A stretch of 64,000 nt of DNA from Legionella bozemanae (GCF_001648595.1 NZ_LBAW01000004.1:62001-126000), one strand, 5' to 3'. Counted from the first letter of the stretch, positions 8,942 to 19,699 are shown. Translations and numbers: made by a program. Notes: generated by a model not told the origin, from the letters alone.

Positions 8942-10908
8942 CTGACAAACGCCCCGATCCTAATGCATTATTACAACAGGTTATCGAAGAAGAGCAACAA
9001 AAACAGCGCGGCAAACTCAAAATTTACCTCGGGGCTGCCCCAGGAGTAGGGAAAACATACTCCATGCTTCATGAAGCAATGGGAGAACAGGCTAAAGGAT
9101 TGGATATAGTAGTAGGGATTGTTGAATCTCATGGGCGTGTAGAAATCGAAGAAATACTTAAAAATTTCATAGTGTTACCTAAAATAACAGTCGATTATCA
9201 CGGCAAAAAACTACAAGAATTTGATCTGGATTCTTCCTTAAAAAGAAACCCGGGGTTAATTCTCATCGATGAAATGGCGCATACAAATGTGAGTGGCGTA
9301 CGGCATAAAAAACGCTGGCAAGATATTAAAGAATTGCTCGATCGTGGAATTGATGTATATACCACACTCAATGTTCAACATATAGAAAGCCTCAATGACG
9401 ATGTGTCACAAATCATTCATGCTCCTGTTCAGGAAACTGTTCCTGATTTCATGATAGAGAGAGCGAATACCATCGAGTTAGTAGACTTAGCTCCAGAAGA
9501 CTTGTTAAAACGCCTTGCTGAAGGCAAAGTTTATGTTCCCAAACAAGCGCGACTTGCTGCTGAGTTTTATTTTCGCAAAGGGAATTTAATGGCATTACGC
9601 GAACTGGCATTAAGGACCCTGGCAAAACAGGTTAATACACAAGTGCTTTTATACAGGCAAGGTCAAGGTATTAGACACATCTGGCCCATAATGGAAAAAA
9701 TACTGGTTTGCGTTGGTCCAGGTCCTGAATCACATAAATTGATTCGAGCAGCCAAAAGAATGGCTACCAGTTTGCAAGCGGATTGGATTGCTGTATATGT
9801 GGATTCTACACGGACCCAATTATCCCCGACACAACGCAATCAAGCCATAAAAAATTTATTTTTTGCAGAACAATTAGGGGCTGAAACTCATATTTTGATG
9901 GGTTATGACCTTGTTAAAGAAATTATCAATTTTTCCCGTGAACAAAATGTCACCCTCATTATGATCTGCAAACGCATTCATCATCGCTGGAGGAATTTTT
10001 TCTTACGTAGTCTTGCTGATGAGGTATTGCGCTATAGTGGCGAAATTGATGTGTATACCATGACCGAAGTAACAAAGAAAACAAGAAAAAAATCTCTTAC
10101 CAAACCCATGACTCCCTGGCTTCATTATTTTTTATCAACCAGCATTGTAGCAATCACCACACTTATTAGTTATTTAATTTATCCTTTAGTAAATGAAAGT
10201 AGTTTAATCCTGGTTTATTTAATAGGAATAATTTCTACTGCCATCTTAGGACGCCCAGGTCCGGCAATTTCGGGAATTATTCTGAGCATTTTGGCGTATG
10301 ATTATTTATTTATTCCACCTTACTACAGTTTTTTCATGGACAAATCAGATTATTTCTTCACTTTAGTTATGATGTTCATTTTAGCACTCCTTATGTGTCA
10401 GTTAACTTTAGTTACTCGTCGCCAGTCAGAAATGGCACGTCTTGCAGAATATCAAACATCCGCTTTGTACACATTAAGTCGAAGATTATCCAGAACACGT
10501 GGAATAATCAGATTACTGCGAACAGGAATCAATTTTATTTCGGAAATTTTTCACTGCGAAATTATCGCCTTACTGCCCAAAAATGGACGTCTTATTGTTC
10601 GTGCACGCGCAAAATCACATGAAGAATTGGATGAAAAGGAATACAGTATTGCTCAATGGGTATTTGAATTAGGACAAAAAGCAGGATTGGGAACTGACAC
10701 CCTCTCGTTTTCTAATGCGCTGTTTATTCCATTACTTGGTGCACGCGGCACGGTGGGCGTTTTAAGAGTACAATCCTCTAAAAATAATGATTTTACAACG
10801 CCTGAAAAAATACAGCTTTTGGAATCTTGTGCCAATCAAATTGCATTGGCTTTAGAGGTGGATAGTCTGCAGGAAGAATCTAATAAATTAAGTAATCCTC
10901 ACTCATGA
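8938..10908 (+). CDS. kdpD: KdpD sensor protein lacking the histidine kinase domain
   Basis: A 656-residue protein. The order is: N-terminal KdpD domain with Walker-type loop [12 protein letters not shown] (about 32-43) and [11 protein letters not shown]; a universal-stress-protein-like domain (about 250-370); four membrane helices (about 395-500); and a GAF-like domain (about 520-640). It ends NKLSNPHS just where the dimerisation/phosphoacceptor helix of full-length KdpD (about 890 residues) should begin. No H-box, ATP-binding kinase region or KdpE gene follows. The 140 bp to pntAA show no decayed kinase remnant. It probably senses turgor, K+ or nucleotide without phosphotransfer, or works with a kinase elsewhere. 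Confidence 0.9.
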   Translation: MTDKRPDPNALLQQVIEEEQQKQRGKLKIYLGAAPGVGKTYSMLHEAMGEQAKGLDIVVGIVESHGRVEIEEILKNFIVLPKITVDYHGKKLQEFDLDSSLKRNPGLILIDEMAHTNVSGVRHKKRWQDIKELLDRGIDVYTTLNVQHIESLNDDVSQIIHAPVQETVPDFMIERANTIELVDLAPEDLLKRLAEGKVYVPKQARLAAEFYFRKGNLMALRELALRTLAKQVNTQVLLYRQGQGIRHIWPIMEKILVCVGPGPESHKLIRAAKRMATSLQADWIAVYVDSTRTQLSPTQRNQAIKNLFFAEQLGAETHILMGYDLVKEIINFSREQNVTLIMICKRIHHRWRNFFLRSLADEVLRYSGEIDVYTMTEVTKKTRKKSLTKPMTPWLHYFLSTSIVAITTLISYLIYPLVNESSLILVYLIGIISTAILGRPGPAISGIILSILAYDYLFIPPYYSFFMDKSDYFFTLVMMFILALLMCQLTLVTRRQSEMARLAEYQTSALYTLSRRLSRTRGIIRLLRTGINFISEIFHCEIIALLPKNGRLIVRARAKSHEELDEKEYSIAQWVFELGQKAGLGTDTLSFSNALFIPLLGARGTVGVLRVQSSKNNDFTTPEKIQLLESCANQIALALEVDSLQEESNKLSNPHS

Positions 10909-11049
10909 ACATTGCAGGATAGTTCAGGGGAGCCTTCGCTGCGTCCAGTCGCAACTTCTACAATCATCTTATTAAATGTCATTCTTAGTCTGGAAAATCA
11001 ATCTAAATTACAATAGGATAAGGAATATTTAGGTAAAAAGGATTTAGCC

Positions 11050-12180
11050 ATGATGATTGCAACGTTACTGGCACCAGACAATGAAACCCGGGTAGCCATT
11101 ACTCCGAACTCGGCAAAGCACTTTATAAAATTAGGTTTTGAAGTCGCCATAGAAAAAGATGCGGGACGTGCTGCAGGTTTCAAAGATGAAAATTACCAAG
11201 AAGTCGGTGTTTCTATTCATGATAAAAAAAACATCCTGGGAAAAGCTAACCTTCTTTTTTGTATTAATGAACCTGCTCCCAAAGCGCTAGAAGGCTTGCC
11301 TCAAGGTGCCCTGGTCATAGGCCACATAGATAATGATCCAGAAAGTAAATTAATCACCTGGTGCAAGGAAAAACAAATTACACTGTTCTCAATGAACCTT
11401 ATACCCCGCATCAGCCGTGCCCAAAGTATGGATAGCCTCTCCTCGCAAGCAAATTTAGCAGGTTATAGGGCTGTTCTGGAGGCATGCACTCAATTCCATC
11501 GAGCCATCCCGATGATGATGACGGCAGCAGGAATGATCCAGCCAGCGAAAGTGCTTATTCTCGGTGCAGGAGTCGCTGGTTTGCAAGCCATAGCAACAGC
11601 CAAACGTTTAGGGGCTGTAGTTTATGCATTCGACGTACGACGGGCAGCAAAAGAGCAAGTTGAAAGTTTAGGCGCAGAATTTATTGAAGTGAGTCAGGAT
11701 CAAGACAGTGAAACTAAAGGGGGCTACGCTTCGGAAATGAGTGAAGAGTATAAAAAGCTGCAGGCAGAGCTTATCGATCAATACGCTAAATTAGCAGATA
11801 TTGTCATTTCCACAGCATTAATTCCAGGCAGAAAAGCACCTATTTTATTGTACAAAAAAACCATAGAACAAATGAAAGCTGGATCAGTTGTCGTTGATCT
11901 TGCGACTTCCCGAGGAGGAAACTGCGAAGTCAGCGTTCTTAATCAAACCATAAAACATGGGGATGTGACTATCATCGGTTTAAGTAACATGGCGGGACTG
12001 GTTCCTGCTACTGCAAGTGAACTGTATGCCAATAATCTAGTACATCTTATTAATTTGTTAGCTCCCAAACCTCCAGAAATCACATTAAATCCCAGTGATG
12101 AAATCATTCAGCAAGCAGTGCTTTGTCATCAAAATCAATATCTACCGTTTCAGGCAATAAAGGAGACACAAAGTGCATGA
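11050..12180 (+). CDS. pntAA: NAD(P) transhydrogenase subunit alpha, part 1 (NAD-binding dI domain)
   Basis: A 376-residue soluble domain of the split alpha subunit. It shows the alanine-dehydrogenase/transhydrogenase features [36 protein letters not shown], Rossmann loop [20 protein letters not shown], and RKAPILL near the hydride-transfer loop. A ribosome site (AAAAGGA) lies 7 nt upstream of the start; an ATG one codon later is an alternative. It overlaps pntAB by 8 bp. The enzyme uses the proton gradient to make NADPH from NADH. Confidence 0.96.
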   Translation: MMIATLLAPDNETRVAITPNSAKHFIKLGFEVAIEKDAGRAAGFKDENYQEVGVSIHDKKNILGKANLLFCINEPAPKALEGLPQGALVIGHIDNDPESKLITWCKEKQITLFSMNLIPRISRAQSMDSLSSQANLAGYRAVLEACTQFHRAIPMMMTAAGMIQPAKVLILGAGVAGLQAIATAKRLGAVVYAFDVRRAAKEQVESLGAEFIEVSQDQDSETKGGYASEMSEEYKKLQAELIDQYAKLADIVISTALIPGRKAPILLYKKTIEQMKAGSVVVDLATSRGGNCEVSVLNQTIKHGDVTIIGLSNMAGLVPATASELYANNLVHLINLLAPKPPEITLNPSDEIIQQAVLCHQNQYLPFQAIKETQSA

Positions 12181-12469
12181 GATTAATACTCTAAGTAATC
12201 CCTACATTACCATACTCACTATTTTCGTTTTGGCCTGCTTTGTAGGGTATTATGTCGTATGGAAGGTCACCCCAGCGCTACACACTCCATTGATGTCAGT
12301 CACCAACGCAATATCCAGTATTATTGTTTTAGGGGCACTTATTGCCGCAGGAAGCCAGCTAACAGGAAAAATTACCTGGATCGGTGGTTTAGCAATATTT
12401 ATTACGTCAATTAATATTTTTGGTGGATTTGTTGTAACTCAACGTATGTTGCGTATGTACAAAAAATAG
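12173..12469 (+). CDS. pntAB: NAD(P) transhydrogenase subunit alpha, part 2 (membrane dII)
   Basis: A 98-residue membrane protein with three helices and the conserved [20 protein letters not shown] and [16 protein letters not shown] motifs of the split alpha subunit. It overlaps pntAA by 8 bp and lies 25 bp before pntB, so the three genes form one operon. This three-gene arrangement is the non-enterobacterial form of the pump. Confidence 0.96.
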   Translation: MHEINTLSNPYITILTIFVLACFVGYYVVWKVTPALHTPLMSVTNAISSIIVLGALIAAGSQLTGKITWIGGLAIFITSINIFGGFVVTQRMLRMYKK

Positions 12470-12494
12470 TTACAAAAATTAAGGATAATTTCTT

Positions 12495-13892
12495 ATGACA
12501 GCCCTTGTGCCTTTATTTTATCTATTATCTGCTGTGTGTTTTATATTGGCACTCAAAGGATTAGCCAGCCCCGCATCCGCACGGAGAGGAAATCTTTTGG
12601 GTATTGCCGGTATGATCCTTGCTGTAGGCTCAACCTTAATGATGCCAACAACATATCATCAACCTTTACTCATTAGCTTAATGATTGCAGGAGGCATAAT
12701 TGGGACTTTTATTGCCTTCAAAATTAATATGACTGCTATACCACAACTCGTCGCAGCATTTCACTCCTTAGTGGGAATGGCAGCAGTTTTAGTTGCTTTT
12801 TGTGCGTTCCTATCCCCTGCTTCGTTTCATATTGGTGTCCCAGGCGCAATTGCTAAAGCAAGCCTTATCGAAATGAGTCTCGGTTTAATTATAGGTGCCA
12901 TCACTTTTTCAGGGTCAGTCATTGCCTTTCTTAAGTTACAAGGGATTATGTCGGGTAAACCGATTAAGCTCATAGGCCATAACTTAATTAACCTGATTAC
13001 CGCATTAGCAATTCTCGTTTTGTTGGTCTTATTTTTTATGAACCAGACACTGACGCTTTTTAGTGTAATGGCGGGTTTATCTTTTTTAATTGGTGTATTG
13101 CTCATTATCCCTATTGGCGGTGCGGACATGCCAGTGGTTATATCAATGCTTAACTCATACTCAGGGTGGGCAGCAGCAGGTATTGGATTCACCCTCAGCA
13201 ACCATTTGCTTGTTATTACAGGGGCATTAGTGGGTGCTAGCGGAGCCATTCTCAGTTATATCATGTGTGTGGGAATGAACCGCTCTATTTTTAATGTAAT
13301 TTTTGGCGGCATCCAGTCATCAGCGGCTAATTTACATGCTAATGCAACAGATGAGTCAAGGACAGTACGACAAGGTAACGGTGAAGATGCAGCTTTTCTC
13401 TTAAGTAATGCTAAAGATGTAATCATTGTTCCTGGATACGGCATGGCGGTAGCGCATGCCCAACATGCAGTCAAAGAATTAGTTGATGCCTTAGAACATC
13501 GCAACATCAAAGTTCGCTTTGCGATTCATCCTGTAGCTGGTCGAATGCCCGGGCATATGAACGTATTACTTGCAGAGGCTAATATCCCATATGATAGAGT
13601 TTTTGAGCAAAGTGAGATTAACCGCGATTTCTCAAGCTGTGATGTCGCGTATATAATTGGTGCAAACGATATAACCAACCCTGCAGCAAAAACTGATCCT
13701 GGTTCACCAATTTATGGTATGCCCGTTTTGGAAGTAGAAAAAGCAAAAAATGTATTGTTTGTTAAACGAAGCATGGCACCCGGTTACGCAGGTGTGGAAA
13801 ATGATCTGTTTTACCATGACAATACCTACATGCTTTTTGGTGATGCAAAAGTAATGACTGAATCGATTGCCAAGGCTTTGGAAACACTGTAA
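12495..13892 (+). CDS. pntB: NAD(P) transhydrogenase subunit beta
   Basis: A 465-residue protein with eight or nine membrane helices (about 1-260) carrying [15 protein letters not shown] and [20 protein letters not shown], and a C-terminal NADP-binding dIII domain with [56 protein letters not shown] and [16 protein letters not shown]. It completes the Pnt complex in the inner membrane. A strong terminator follows 16 bp after the stop. Confidence 0.97.
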   Translation: MTALVPLFYLLSAVCFILALKGLASPASARRGNLLGIAGMILAVGSTLMMPTTYHQPLLISLMIAGGIIGTFIAFKINMTAIPQLVAAFHSLVGMAAVLVAFCAFLSPASFHIGVPGAIAKASLIEMSLGLIIGAITFSGSVIAFLKLQGIMSGKPIKLIGHNLINLITALAILVLLVLFFMNQTLTLFSVMAGLSFLIGVLLIIPIGGADMPVVISMLNSYSGWAAAGIGFTLSNHLLVITGALVGASGAILSYIMCVGMNRSIFNVIFGGIQSSAANLHANATDESRTVRQGNGEDAAFLLSNAKDVIIVPGYGMAVAHAQHAVKELVDALEHRNIKVRFAIHPVAGRMPGHMNVLLAEANIPYDRVFEQSEINRDFSSCDVAYIIGANDITNPAAKTDPGSPIYGMPVLEVEKAKNVLFVKRSMAPGYAGVENDLFYHDNTYMLFGDAKVMTESIAKALETL

Positions 13893-13907
13893 ATCTAAAT
13901 CAGCAAC

Positions 13908-13936
13908 AAAAAAACCTGGGTTCTCCCCAGGTTTTT
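13908..13936 (+). terminator. Rho-independent terminator after pntB
   Basis: AAACCTGGG pairs with CCCAGGTTT around a short loop. A runs precede it and a T run follows, so it could work in either direction. It closes the pnt operon. Confidence 0.9.
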
Positions 13937-14046
13937 CTATATCACATTCAGATTACGACTCTACTATTCATTGCATGAATATTAATTTGCCATACATACA
14001 AAATAAATGTATCTTAGTCCAGTTATTATCATTATGGAGTTATTTA

Positions 14047-14433
14047 ATGTTACGAAAATTTGGACTTTGCTTGTTATGTTTTGCCACATCTTTAAGTACA
14101 AGCACATATTCTATGGAAAGTCATTTGCTCCAACGAGGAGTCACGATTGAATATGAACTACCTAGTAATGATCCTCAAATATTTCTTAATTACCTGTTCT
14201 GGCCTGTAGAAGCTAATTGTAAAATCGATTCCCAAGATGAAGGTGATGATTTTTTAGTTGTAGCATTAGCTAAAAAAGGAAAAGTTAATGATATTGGCTT
14301 GTCCGCGGGAGAATCTTTACGAATCACCGTCCATCCAGGTGAGAATTTAAAGATAAATGCAGATTCGGGCGCAAAAGTTGAAATCACTAATTTGGGTCTA
14401 CATACAGTAAAAGCTACATGCACTGCTTCTTAA
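14047..14433 (+). CDS. Small exported protein of unknown function
   Basis: A 128-residue protein with a signal peptide (KFGLCLLCFATSLSTSTYS). The ATG at 14047 is preceded by TATGGAG. An upstream in-frame ATG at 13978 would bury the signal peptide, so 14047 is preferred. The mature part is a beta-rich sequence with two cysteines that could form a disulfide (EANCKID, KATCTAS). It resembles short periplasmic Ig-like or pilin-assembly-like domains only in general character, and no family is recognised. It has its own gap from pntB, after a terminator. Confidence 0.65.
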   Translation: MLRKFGLCLLCFATSLSTSTYSMESHLLQRGVTIEYELPSNDPQIFLNYLFWPVEANCKIDSQDEGDDFLVVALAKKGKVNDIGLSAGESLRITVHPGENLKINADSGAKVEITNLGLHTVKATCTAS

Positions 14434-14512
14434 TACACATAGAAATTCTTTTCTAAAGAACACATTATATCCTAAGCTCAGCTCAAGGAAAATGTTTTGA
14501 CATCCCCATCGT

Positions 14513-14698
14513 AGGCTGGGCTGAAAAGCCTCTGGCCGTCAAGCTAAGAGTATTTAATGTTTCATTTTACTCAATTCGCAAGTAACTCTGTCATCCCCGC
14601 GCAGACGGGGATCCATTTTCTGTGCTCTATCTTAGATGGATTCCTGCCTGCGCAAGAATGACAATAACGGACGGCTAGGAGCTTTTCAGCCCAGTCTA
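14513..14698. repeat. Nested palindromic repeat (MITE-like) downstream of prfC
   Basis: The outer arms (14513-14540 and 14671-14698) are inverted copies around GGCTGGGCTGAAAAGCC / GGAGCTTTTCAGCCCAG. The inner arms (14589-14616 and 14636-14663) are inverted copies around TGTCATCCCCGCGCAG / CTGCGCAAGAATGACA. The inner half resembles the dRS3-type 'ATTCCCGCGCAGG' repeats known from other proteobacteria. A partial copy lies at 57314-57342. The 14434-14756 gap holds nothing else. Confidence 0.75.
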
Positions 14699-14756
14699 TA
14701 TGAATTGGATTTCCTTAAGCTGACGCTTACGAAGCGGAGCCCAGGAAAATTTTATT

Positions 14757-16337
14757 CTAGTGTTCCCGCGTCGCATGGAATTGAATTTTAGGATATCGTT
14801 CTTCAGCCATTGTTAAATTAACACGCGTCGGAGCAAGATACATTAAAGCATCACTTCCATCCAGTGCCAGATAATCATGCGCTTTTGTTCGGAACTCACT
14901 CATTGCTTTATCATCGTCAGAATAAACCCAACGCGCACAAGCTACATTCACCGTTTCATAAATACAATCTACCTTGTATTCATGTTTCAAACGATGAGCA
15001 ACCACATCAAACTGCAGCACACCAACCGCCCCCAAGATTAATTGATTGCTATTTAACGGTCTAAATACCTGGGTTGCACCTTCTTCAGATAATTCAATTA
15101 AACCTTTTAATAGGGCTTTACTTTTTAACGGATCCTTTAAACGCACCAACCGAAACAACTCGGGAGCAAAATTGGGAATACCGGTAAATTTTAATTGCTC
15201 ACCTTGAGTAAAGGTATCGCCGATTCGAATTGTTCCATGATTATGTAAACCAATAATATCGCCAGGTAAAGCAACCTCTGTGTGTGAACGGTCACCCGCC
15301 ATGAAGGTTAAGGCATTAGAAATTTGCACCTCTTTACCAATACGTAAGTGATTAATTTTCATTCCTTTTCTGTAAGATCCGGAACAAATACGTAAAAAGG
15401 CAATCCTGTCCCTATGTTTCGGATCCATATTAGCCTGAATTTTGAACACAAATCCGCTAAAAGCATCTTCATTCGGTGATACAGCCCGCTCTTGAGTTGC
15501 ACGAGGTTGTGGCGCCGGAGCATAACGAACATAATCATCCAGTAATTCTTTGATCCCAAAATTATTAATTGCAGACCCAAAATAAACTGGCGTCATTTTA
15601 CCCGCTAAATAGTCCTCCAAATTGAATTCATGAGAAGCGCCTTTGACCAGCTCAATTTCTTCACGTAATTCCTGTGCAGCCTCGCCCAATAGTTCATCCA
15701 ATTGTGGATTGTCTAATCCTTTAATTTGCATCGCATCTTGTTTTTGCGCATTTTTGCCAGGTTGATATAAATAAACTATATCTTCATAACGGTGGTAAAT
15801 GCCTTTAAAACGTTTTCCCATGCCTACAGGCCAAGTAATCGGTGCACATTGAATGCCTAAAACTGATTCAACTTCATCCAGTAAATCAACAGGATCGCGG
15901 CCTTCACGATCCAGTTTATTAATAAAGGTCATGATTGGCGTATCACGCAAACGACATACTTCCATCAATTTAACAGTTCGTTCCTCAACCCCTTTGGCTA
16001 CGTCAATAACCATCAGGGCTGAATCTACTGCAGTCAACGTACGGTAAGTATCTTCAGAAAAGTCTTCATGCCCTGGAGTATCCAGCAAATTCATGACATG
16101 TTGATTATGTACAAACTGCATCACCGAAGTAGTAATAGAAATACCGCGCTCTTTTTCCATTTCCATCCAGTCTGAAGTCGCATGCCGATCGGCTTTACGC
16201 CCTTTAACCGTTCCAGCTAATTGAATTGCGCCTCCAAACAAAAGTAATTTTTCGGTTACTGTGGTCTTACCCGCATCAGGGTGAGAAATAATTGCGAAGG
16301 TTCGTCGTGTATTAAAATCCTGATAAAAATCGGACAT
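14757..16337 (-). CDS. prfC: Peptide chain release factor 3
   Basis: A 526-residue translational GTPase that recycles RF1/RF2 from the ribosome. G1 [16 protein letters not shown]2 region [12 protein letters not shown]3 DTPGHEDF and G4 NKLD are intact. The RF3-type C-terminal half has [18 protein letters not shown] and [19 protein letters not shown]. The ATG at 16337 ([17 protein letters not shown]) is chosen because it gives the family length (E. coli 529); the longer open frame upstream to 16430 is not homologous-looking. Monocistronic. Confidence 0.97.
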   Translation of the reverse strand: MSDFYQDFNTRRTFAIISHPDAGKTTVTEKLLLFGGAIQLAGTVKGRKADRHATSDWMEMEKERGISITTSVMQFVHNQHVMNLLDTPGHEDFSEDTYRTLTAVDSALMVIDVAKGVEERTVKLMEVCRLRDTPIMTFINKLDREGRDPVDLLDEVESVLGIQCAPITWPVGMGKRFKGIYHRYEDIVYLYQPGKNAQKQDAMQIKGLDNPQLDELLGEAAQELREEIELVKGASHEFNLEDYLAGKMTPVYFGSAINNFGIKELLDDYVRYAPAPQPRATQERAVSPNEDAFSGFVFKIQANMDPKHRDRIAFLRICSGSYRKGMKINHLRIGKEVQISNALTFMAGDRSHTEVALPGDIIGLHNHGTIRIGDTFTQGEQLKFTGIPNFAPELFRLVRLKDPLKSKALLKGLIELSEEGATQVFRPLNSNQLILGAVGVLQFDVVAHRLKHEYKVDCIYETVNVACARWVYSDDDKAMSEFRTKAHDYLALDGSDALMYLAPTRVNLTMAEERYPKIQFHATREH

Positions 16338-16515
16338 GAAATTCTCTAAACAAATATAATTATGATCGTATGTAGTGAATTTTAAGACATTCCTGAACAA
16401 ATACAAGACGAAACAATGATTCTCAGGCAAAACAGTAGACTAAGTAGACTAATTAAAATAGTCTTTATACCTTAAAGACGCTATGATCAAAACTCAATTC
16501 ATAAATTAAGATAGG

Positions 16516-16668
16516 TTGACAATTCATCCTACCCTACCTCCCGCGACTTGTGCGCGGGATCTAGGACATGGAGAATAAAATTAAAAATATCGGGTATTAA
16601 TTAAATCGATCATGGATTCTGCGAACAAGTCGCAGAACGTAGGCAGTAAGATTTGTCAATTCATCCTA
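16516..16668. repeat. Dispersed palindromic repeat, 'CGCGACTTGT' family, flanked by short direct repeats
   Basis: The left arm CCGCGACTTGTGCGCGGG (16541-16558) and right arm GCGAACAAGTCGC (16621-16633) are inverted copies. The unit is bounded by near-identical direct repeats TTGACAATTCATCCTA (from 16516) and TTGTCAATTCATCCTA (to 16668). A second full copy with the same interior (GGAGAATAA, ATCATGGATT) is at 51279-51401. The 16338-16715 gap holds this element and the tag promoter. Confidence 0.8.
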
Positions 16669-16715
16669 ATAAATTCACTCTAGATACCACTTTATATAGG
16701 AGATAATGGTTTATC

Positions 16716-17300
16716 ATGAAACGTTGCACTTGGGTTGGAAGCGGCAAGCCTTATTATGAACAGTACCATGACATGGAGTGGGGTATTCCTGTACATAATG
16801 ATCAGAAACATTTTGAAATGCTTTTGCTTGAAGGAGCGCAAGCAGGGTTGAGCTGGGAAACAATTCTTAAACGGCGTGAAGCATACCGTAAAGCATTCAA
16901 ACAATTTGATCCCAACGTCGTAGCAAAAATGACGGACGAGGAACTACATACTCTCCTTACTGATTCGAGCATTATTCGTAACCGTCTTAAAATTTTTTCA
17001 GCGCGCAAGAATGCGCTTGCGTTCTTGAAGATTGCTGAGGAATTCGGTTCCTTCGATAACTACGTTTGGCGATTTGTAGATGGGAGTCCTAAAATAAACT
17101 ATCCTAAAAATCTCCAAGAAGTACCAGCCAGCACCCCCGAATCAGATGCTCTATCCAAAGATTTAAAAAAAAGAGGGATGAGTTTTGTCGGGTCAACAAT
17201 CATGTATGCATACATGCAAGCAGTTGGAATGGTTGATGATCATTTAGTCGATTGCTTTTGTAAGAATCGGGTAATTAGCCCCAAGAATAATAATCTGTAA
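16716..17300 (+). CDS. tag: DNA-3-methyladenine glycosylase I
   Basis: A 194-residue base-excision repair enzyme that removes 3-methyladenine from alkylated DNA. Family landmarks are present: MKRCTW, YHDMEWGIPVHND, LLLEGAQAGLSWETILKRREAYRKAF, GMSFVGSTIMYAYMQAVGMVDDH and LVDCF. The zinc-binding set (Cys near residue 4, His about 18, His and Cys near the C terminus in DDHLVDC) is intact. The length equals the E. coli enzyme (187) within a few residues. A ribosome site (AGGAGATAATGG) precedes the ATG. Confidence 0.97.
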   Translation: MKRCTWVGSGKPYYEQYHDMEWGIPVHNDQKHFEMLLLEGAQAGLSWETILKRREAYRKAFKQFDPNVVAKMTDEELHTLLTDSSIIRNRLKIFSARKNALAFLKIAEEFGSFDNYVWRFVDGSPKINYPKNLQEVPASTPESDALSKDLKKRGMSFVGSTIMYAYMQAVGMVDDHLVDCFCKNRVISPKNNNL

Positions 17301-17350
17301 AGTGAAGACCTCCAATACGGATTCCGCTGTGCCGCATCACGTCTCATCTC

Positions 17351-17477
17351 CTACGCTCCGCGGCTTGTCCGCGGAGTCCAGTGTTTTAACGCAGATCTTC
17401 TGGATCCCGCGAACAAGCCGCGAGACATCGTATTAGATTCTGTAATAGCTGGGTGCAGCGAAGCAGAACCCGGGTTT
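17351..17477. repeat. Two adjacent dispersed repeats between tag and the lactamase gene
   Basis: 17351-17430 is a 'CGCGGCTTGT' family copy: arm CTCCGCGGCTTGTCCGCGGAG and inverse GATCCCGCGAACAAGCCGCG. 17448-17477 is a single arm of the 'GCTGGGTGCAGCGAAGC' family seen in full at 3648. They separate two convergent genes. Confidence 0.75.
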
Positions 17478-17492
17478 TGATAGTTCAGGGTA

Positions 17493-18353
17493 TTATGCAG
17501 ATTGATTAACATCTTCCTGCTTTTTAAGCTCTGTATAAAAATCCTGTGCCTTTTGTTCAATATATTTTTTGCAACCTTCCGGATCAATAAAGGGATTCTT
17601 CCTGCCCTTTTGCAACGATAAATATTTGTTTTTGAGATCAAACATTCCAGCATGAGCCCCCAGAAAAATATCGCAGCGCATTGATTCAAGTACCTTTATG
17701 GAATGCTTATAATCCTGAGCAATATTAGGATAAATTATGTTATCAACCAATTTATAGCCAGGGTTTACGCCAATGCTTCCTACAATTACGGCCTGATAGT
17801 GCTTACCGTGATCTTTTAGTGGTATTGTCCAAGTAGTACAACCCTTAGTATGTCCGGGAGTCCAATGAGCAGTTAATACAGTTCCTCCTAATTCCACCTT
17901 ATCCCCGTCATGAAGCACCTTATCTACAGTGCTTTGAGTAAAATAAGTACTAGAGTCATTTGCATAATGAAAATCAGCTTTACCACCAGATAAAACTAAA
18001 GGTACATCTTCATCCATAACCATATATTTTGCGTTTGTTTGCTGTTTAATCAACTCACTACCTGCAGCATGGTCGAAATGAGCATGGCTAATCAGCAAAA
18101 TTTTAGTATCGCTGAATTTAAAACCTAGTTTCTCTATACTGGCTTTAATCATTGGAACATTTGCCTCAAGATCACTATTAATCAAAATGTTTCCTTTAGG
18201 CGTGACAAGCAAATAACTTGCAAGATCATCAGTACCTACATAATACAAATTTCCGGCAATCTGAAAAGGAGGAAAAGAATTGGGCATGGGATAGGAAAAA
18301 CCTGGATGATTCAATACCAGCATCAGTATACTTAAATAGAATAATTTTTTCAT
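17493..18353 (-). CDS. blaFEZ: Subclass B3 metallo-beta-lactamase, FEZ-1-like
   Basis: A 286-residue periplasmic zinc hydrolase. The ATG at 18353 starts a signal peptide (KKLFYLSILMLVLNHPGFS). The B3 zinc ligands are all visible: HAHFDH (His/His, Asp-His), TPGHTKGC and GAHAGMF. Stretches such as IAGNLYYVGTDDLASYL, VGSIGVNPGYKL and VLESMRCDIFLG match my memory of FEZ-1 from Legionella gormanii nearly residue for residue, so it is a FEZ-family enzyme rather than a generic metallo-hydrolase. Family substrates are cephalosporins and penicillins, with weaker carbapenem activity. Base composition and codon usage look native, so it is likely an intrinsic chromosomal gene. Confidence 0.93.
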   Translation of the reverse strand: MKKLFYLSILMLVLNHPGFSYPMPNSFPPFQIAGNLYYVGTDDLASYLLVTPKGNILINSDLEANVPMIKASIEKLGFKFSDTKILLISHAHFDHAAGSELIKQQTNAKYMVMDEDVPLVLSGGKADFHYANDSSTYFTQSTVDKVLHDGDKVELGGTVLTAHWTPGHTKGCTTWTIPLKDHGKHYQAVIVGSIGVNPGYKLVDNIIYPNIAQDYKHSIKVLESMRCDIFLGAHAGMFDLKNKYLSLQKGRKNPFIDPEGCKKYIEQKAQDFYTELKKQEDVNQSA

Positions 18354-18519
18354 GAGAATAAAATCCAAAGAAAATAAAGCAAATTACTTGGCAAAATAGT
18401 ACTGCATTTATGAGGATATAGGATACAGATTGTTTCATTTTTTGCAAATAAAATGAGCCTGCTCCTAAATTAATGACACATTTTAAAGTTTTGAATTATT
18501 TTTGGCATGCCTGCACATT

Positions 18520-18714
18520 CTATTTCTTTGCTGCCGCAACAAACATCCATAGGGCTAAAATAGCTGAAATAATTAATGCAACAATACTGCCTGTCATTGG
18601 GAAATTGTACCCTGCAGCGGTTATCTGCCAATGATAGACAATGCGTAAAACATGGATTAACGCAACTAAAGTAAAAATCACCCCGGCAACAACTAAAGGT
18701 ATTCGTTTCCCCAT
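18520..18714 (-). CDS. Small two-helix inner-membrane protein
   Basis: A 64-residue protein with two membrane helices (PLVVAGVIFTLVALIHVLRIV and GSIVALIISAILALWMFVAAA) joined by a short loop. The ATG is preceded by GGGAGA at proper spacing. No family is recognised. It is upstream of the lactamase on the same strand but separated by 166 bp, so co-transcription is uncertain. Confidence 0.65.
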   Translation of the reverse strand: MGKRIPLVVAGVIFTLVALIHVLRIVYHWQITAAGYNFPMTGSIVALIISAILALWMFVAAAKK

Positions 18715-18828
18715 TTTTTTCTCCCATCCATAGGGTCTGTTTTCATTTCTACTATCTTTAGCGAAAATGGAAACAGGCTCTAGTAATTTTTATCCTTTAA
18801 TTATAGAAATTTGACCGGCTAATTTTTA

Positions 18829-19680
18829 TTAATGATTACCATAGAGTATGGATGCATGAAAATTTAAATGATCTTCGATAAAACTTGCGATGAAATAATA
18901 ACTATGATCATAACCCTTATGCATACGTAAATTAAGTGCAACTTGGGCTTTCACACACGCAGCCTGAAATAATTCCGGCTTAAGCTGCTCTTTTAAATAA
19001 GGATCCTGAATGCCCTGATCAATCAAAATATGCTGATGCGGCCATCCTCTTTCTACGACAAGCTCACACGCATCATACTTCTTCCACTGTTTTTTATCCG
19101 TCCCCAAATAACCTGTAAATGCTTTTTGTCCCCATTGACATTGAGAGGGCGCACAAATCGGAGCAAAGGCGGAAACCGAACGATATTGCTTCGGATGTTT
19201 CAAAGCCAAAATAAGTGCGCCATGTCCGCCCATAGAATGGCCAAAGATACCACAAGCGTCGTGATTGAGTGGAACATTTTGCTGAAGTACTTCCGGCAAC
19301 TCTTCATATACATAAGTTGACATATTGTAATATTTTGACCAAGGTGATTGTGTAGCATCCACATAAAACCCAGCACCAACACCAAAATCATAACTTTCTT
19401 TATCCCCTGGCAAATTGACCTCCCGAGGACTTGTATCAGGTACAACAAGAGCTAAACCTAAATGAGCAGCAATCCGTTGTGCCCCTGCTTTAGTAATAAA
19501 ATTTTGTTCTGTACACGTTAATCCGGAAAGCCAGTACAATACAGGGACACTTTGTTTTAACGCTTGTGGCGGCAAAAAAAGACCGAAACGCATAGTACAA
19601 TGAGTTACCTCAGATTGATGGGAGTAGACGCGTTGAGTACCGCCAAAACAGAGATGCTCTTCAATAAGCTCAATATCCAT
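18829..19680 (-). CDS. fghA: S-formylglutathione hydrolase
   Basis: A 283-residue esterase-D-type alpha/beta hydrolase. Landmarks: YWLSGLTCTEQNF, PDTSPRE, nucleophile motif FGHSMGGHGAL, the acid in LIDQGIQDPYL and the His in GYDHSYYFI. It hydrolyses S-formylglutathione to formate and glutathione, the second step of formaldehyde detoxification. It lies 19 bp downstream of the class III alcohol dehydrogenase gene, which performs the first step, so the two form an operon. Confidence 0.96.
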   Translation of the reverse strand: MDIELIEEHLCFGGTQRVYSHQSEVTHCTMRFGLFLPPQALKQSVPVLYWLSGLTCTEQNFITKAGAQRIAAHLGLALVVPDTSPREVNLPGDKESYDFGVGAGFYVDATQSPWSKYYNMSTYVYEELPEVLQQNVPLNHDACGIFGHSMGGHGALILALKHPKQYRSVSAFAPICAPSQCQWGQKAFTGYLGTDKKQWKKYDACELVVERGWPHQHILIDQGIQDPYLKEQLKPELFQAACVKAQVALNLRMHKGYDHSYYFIASFIEDHLNFHASILYGNH

Positions 19681-19699
19681 TAATTTATTCCTTGCCGCT

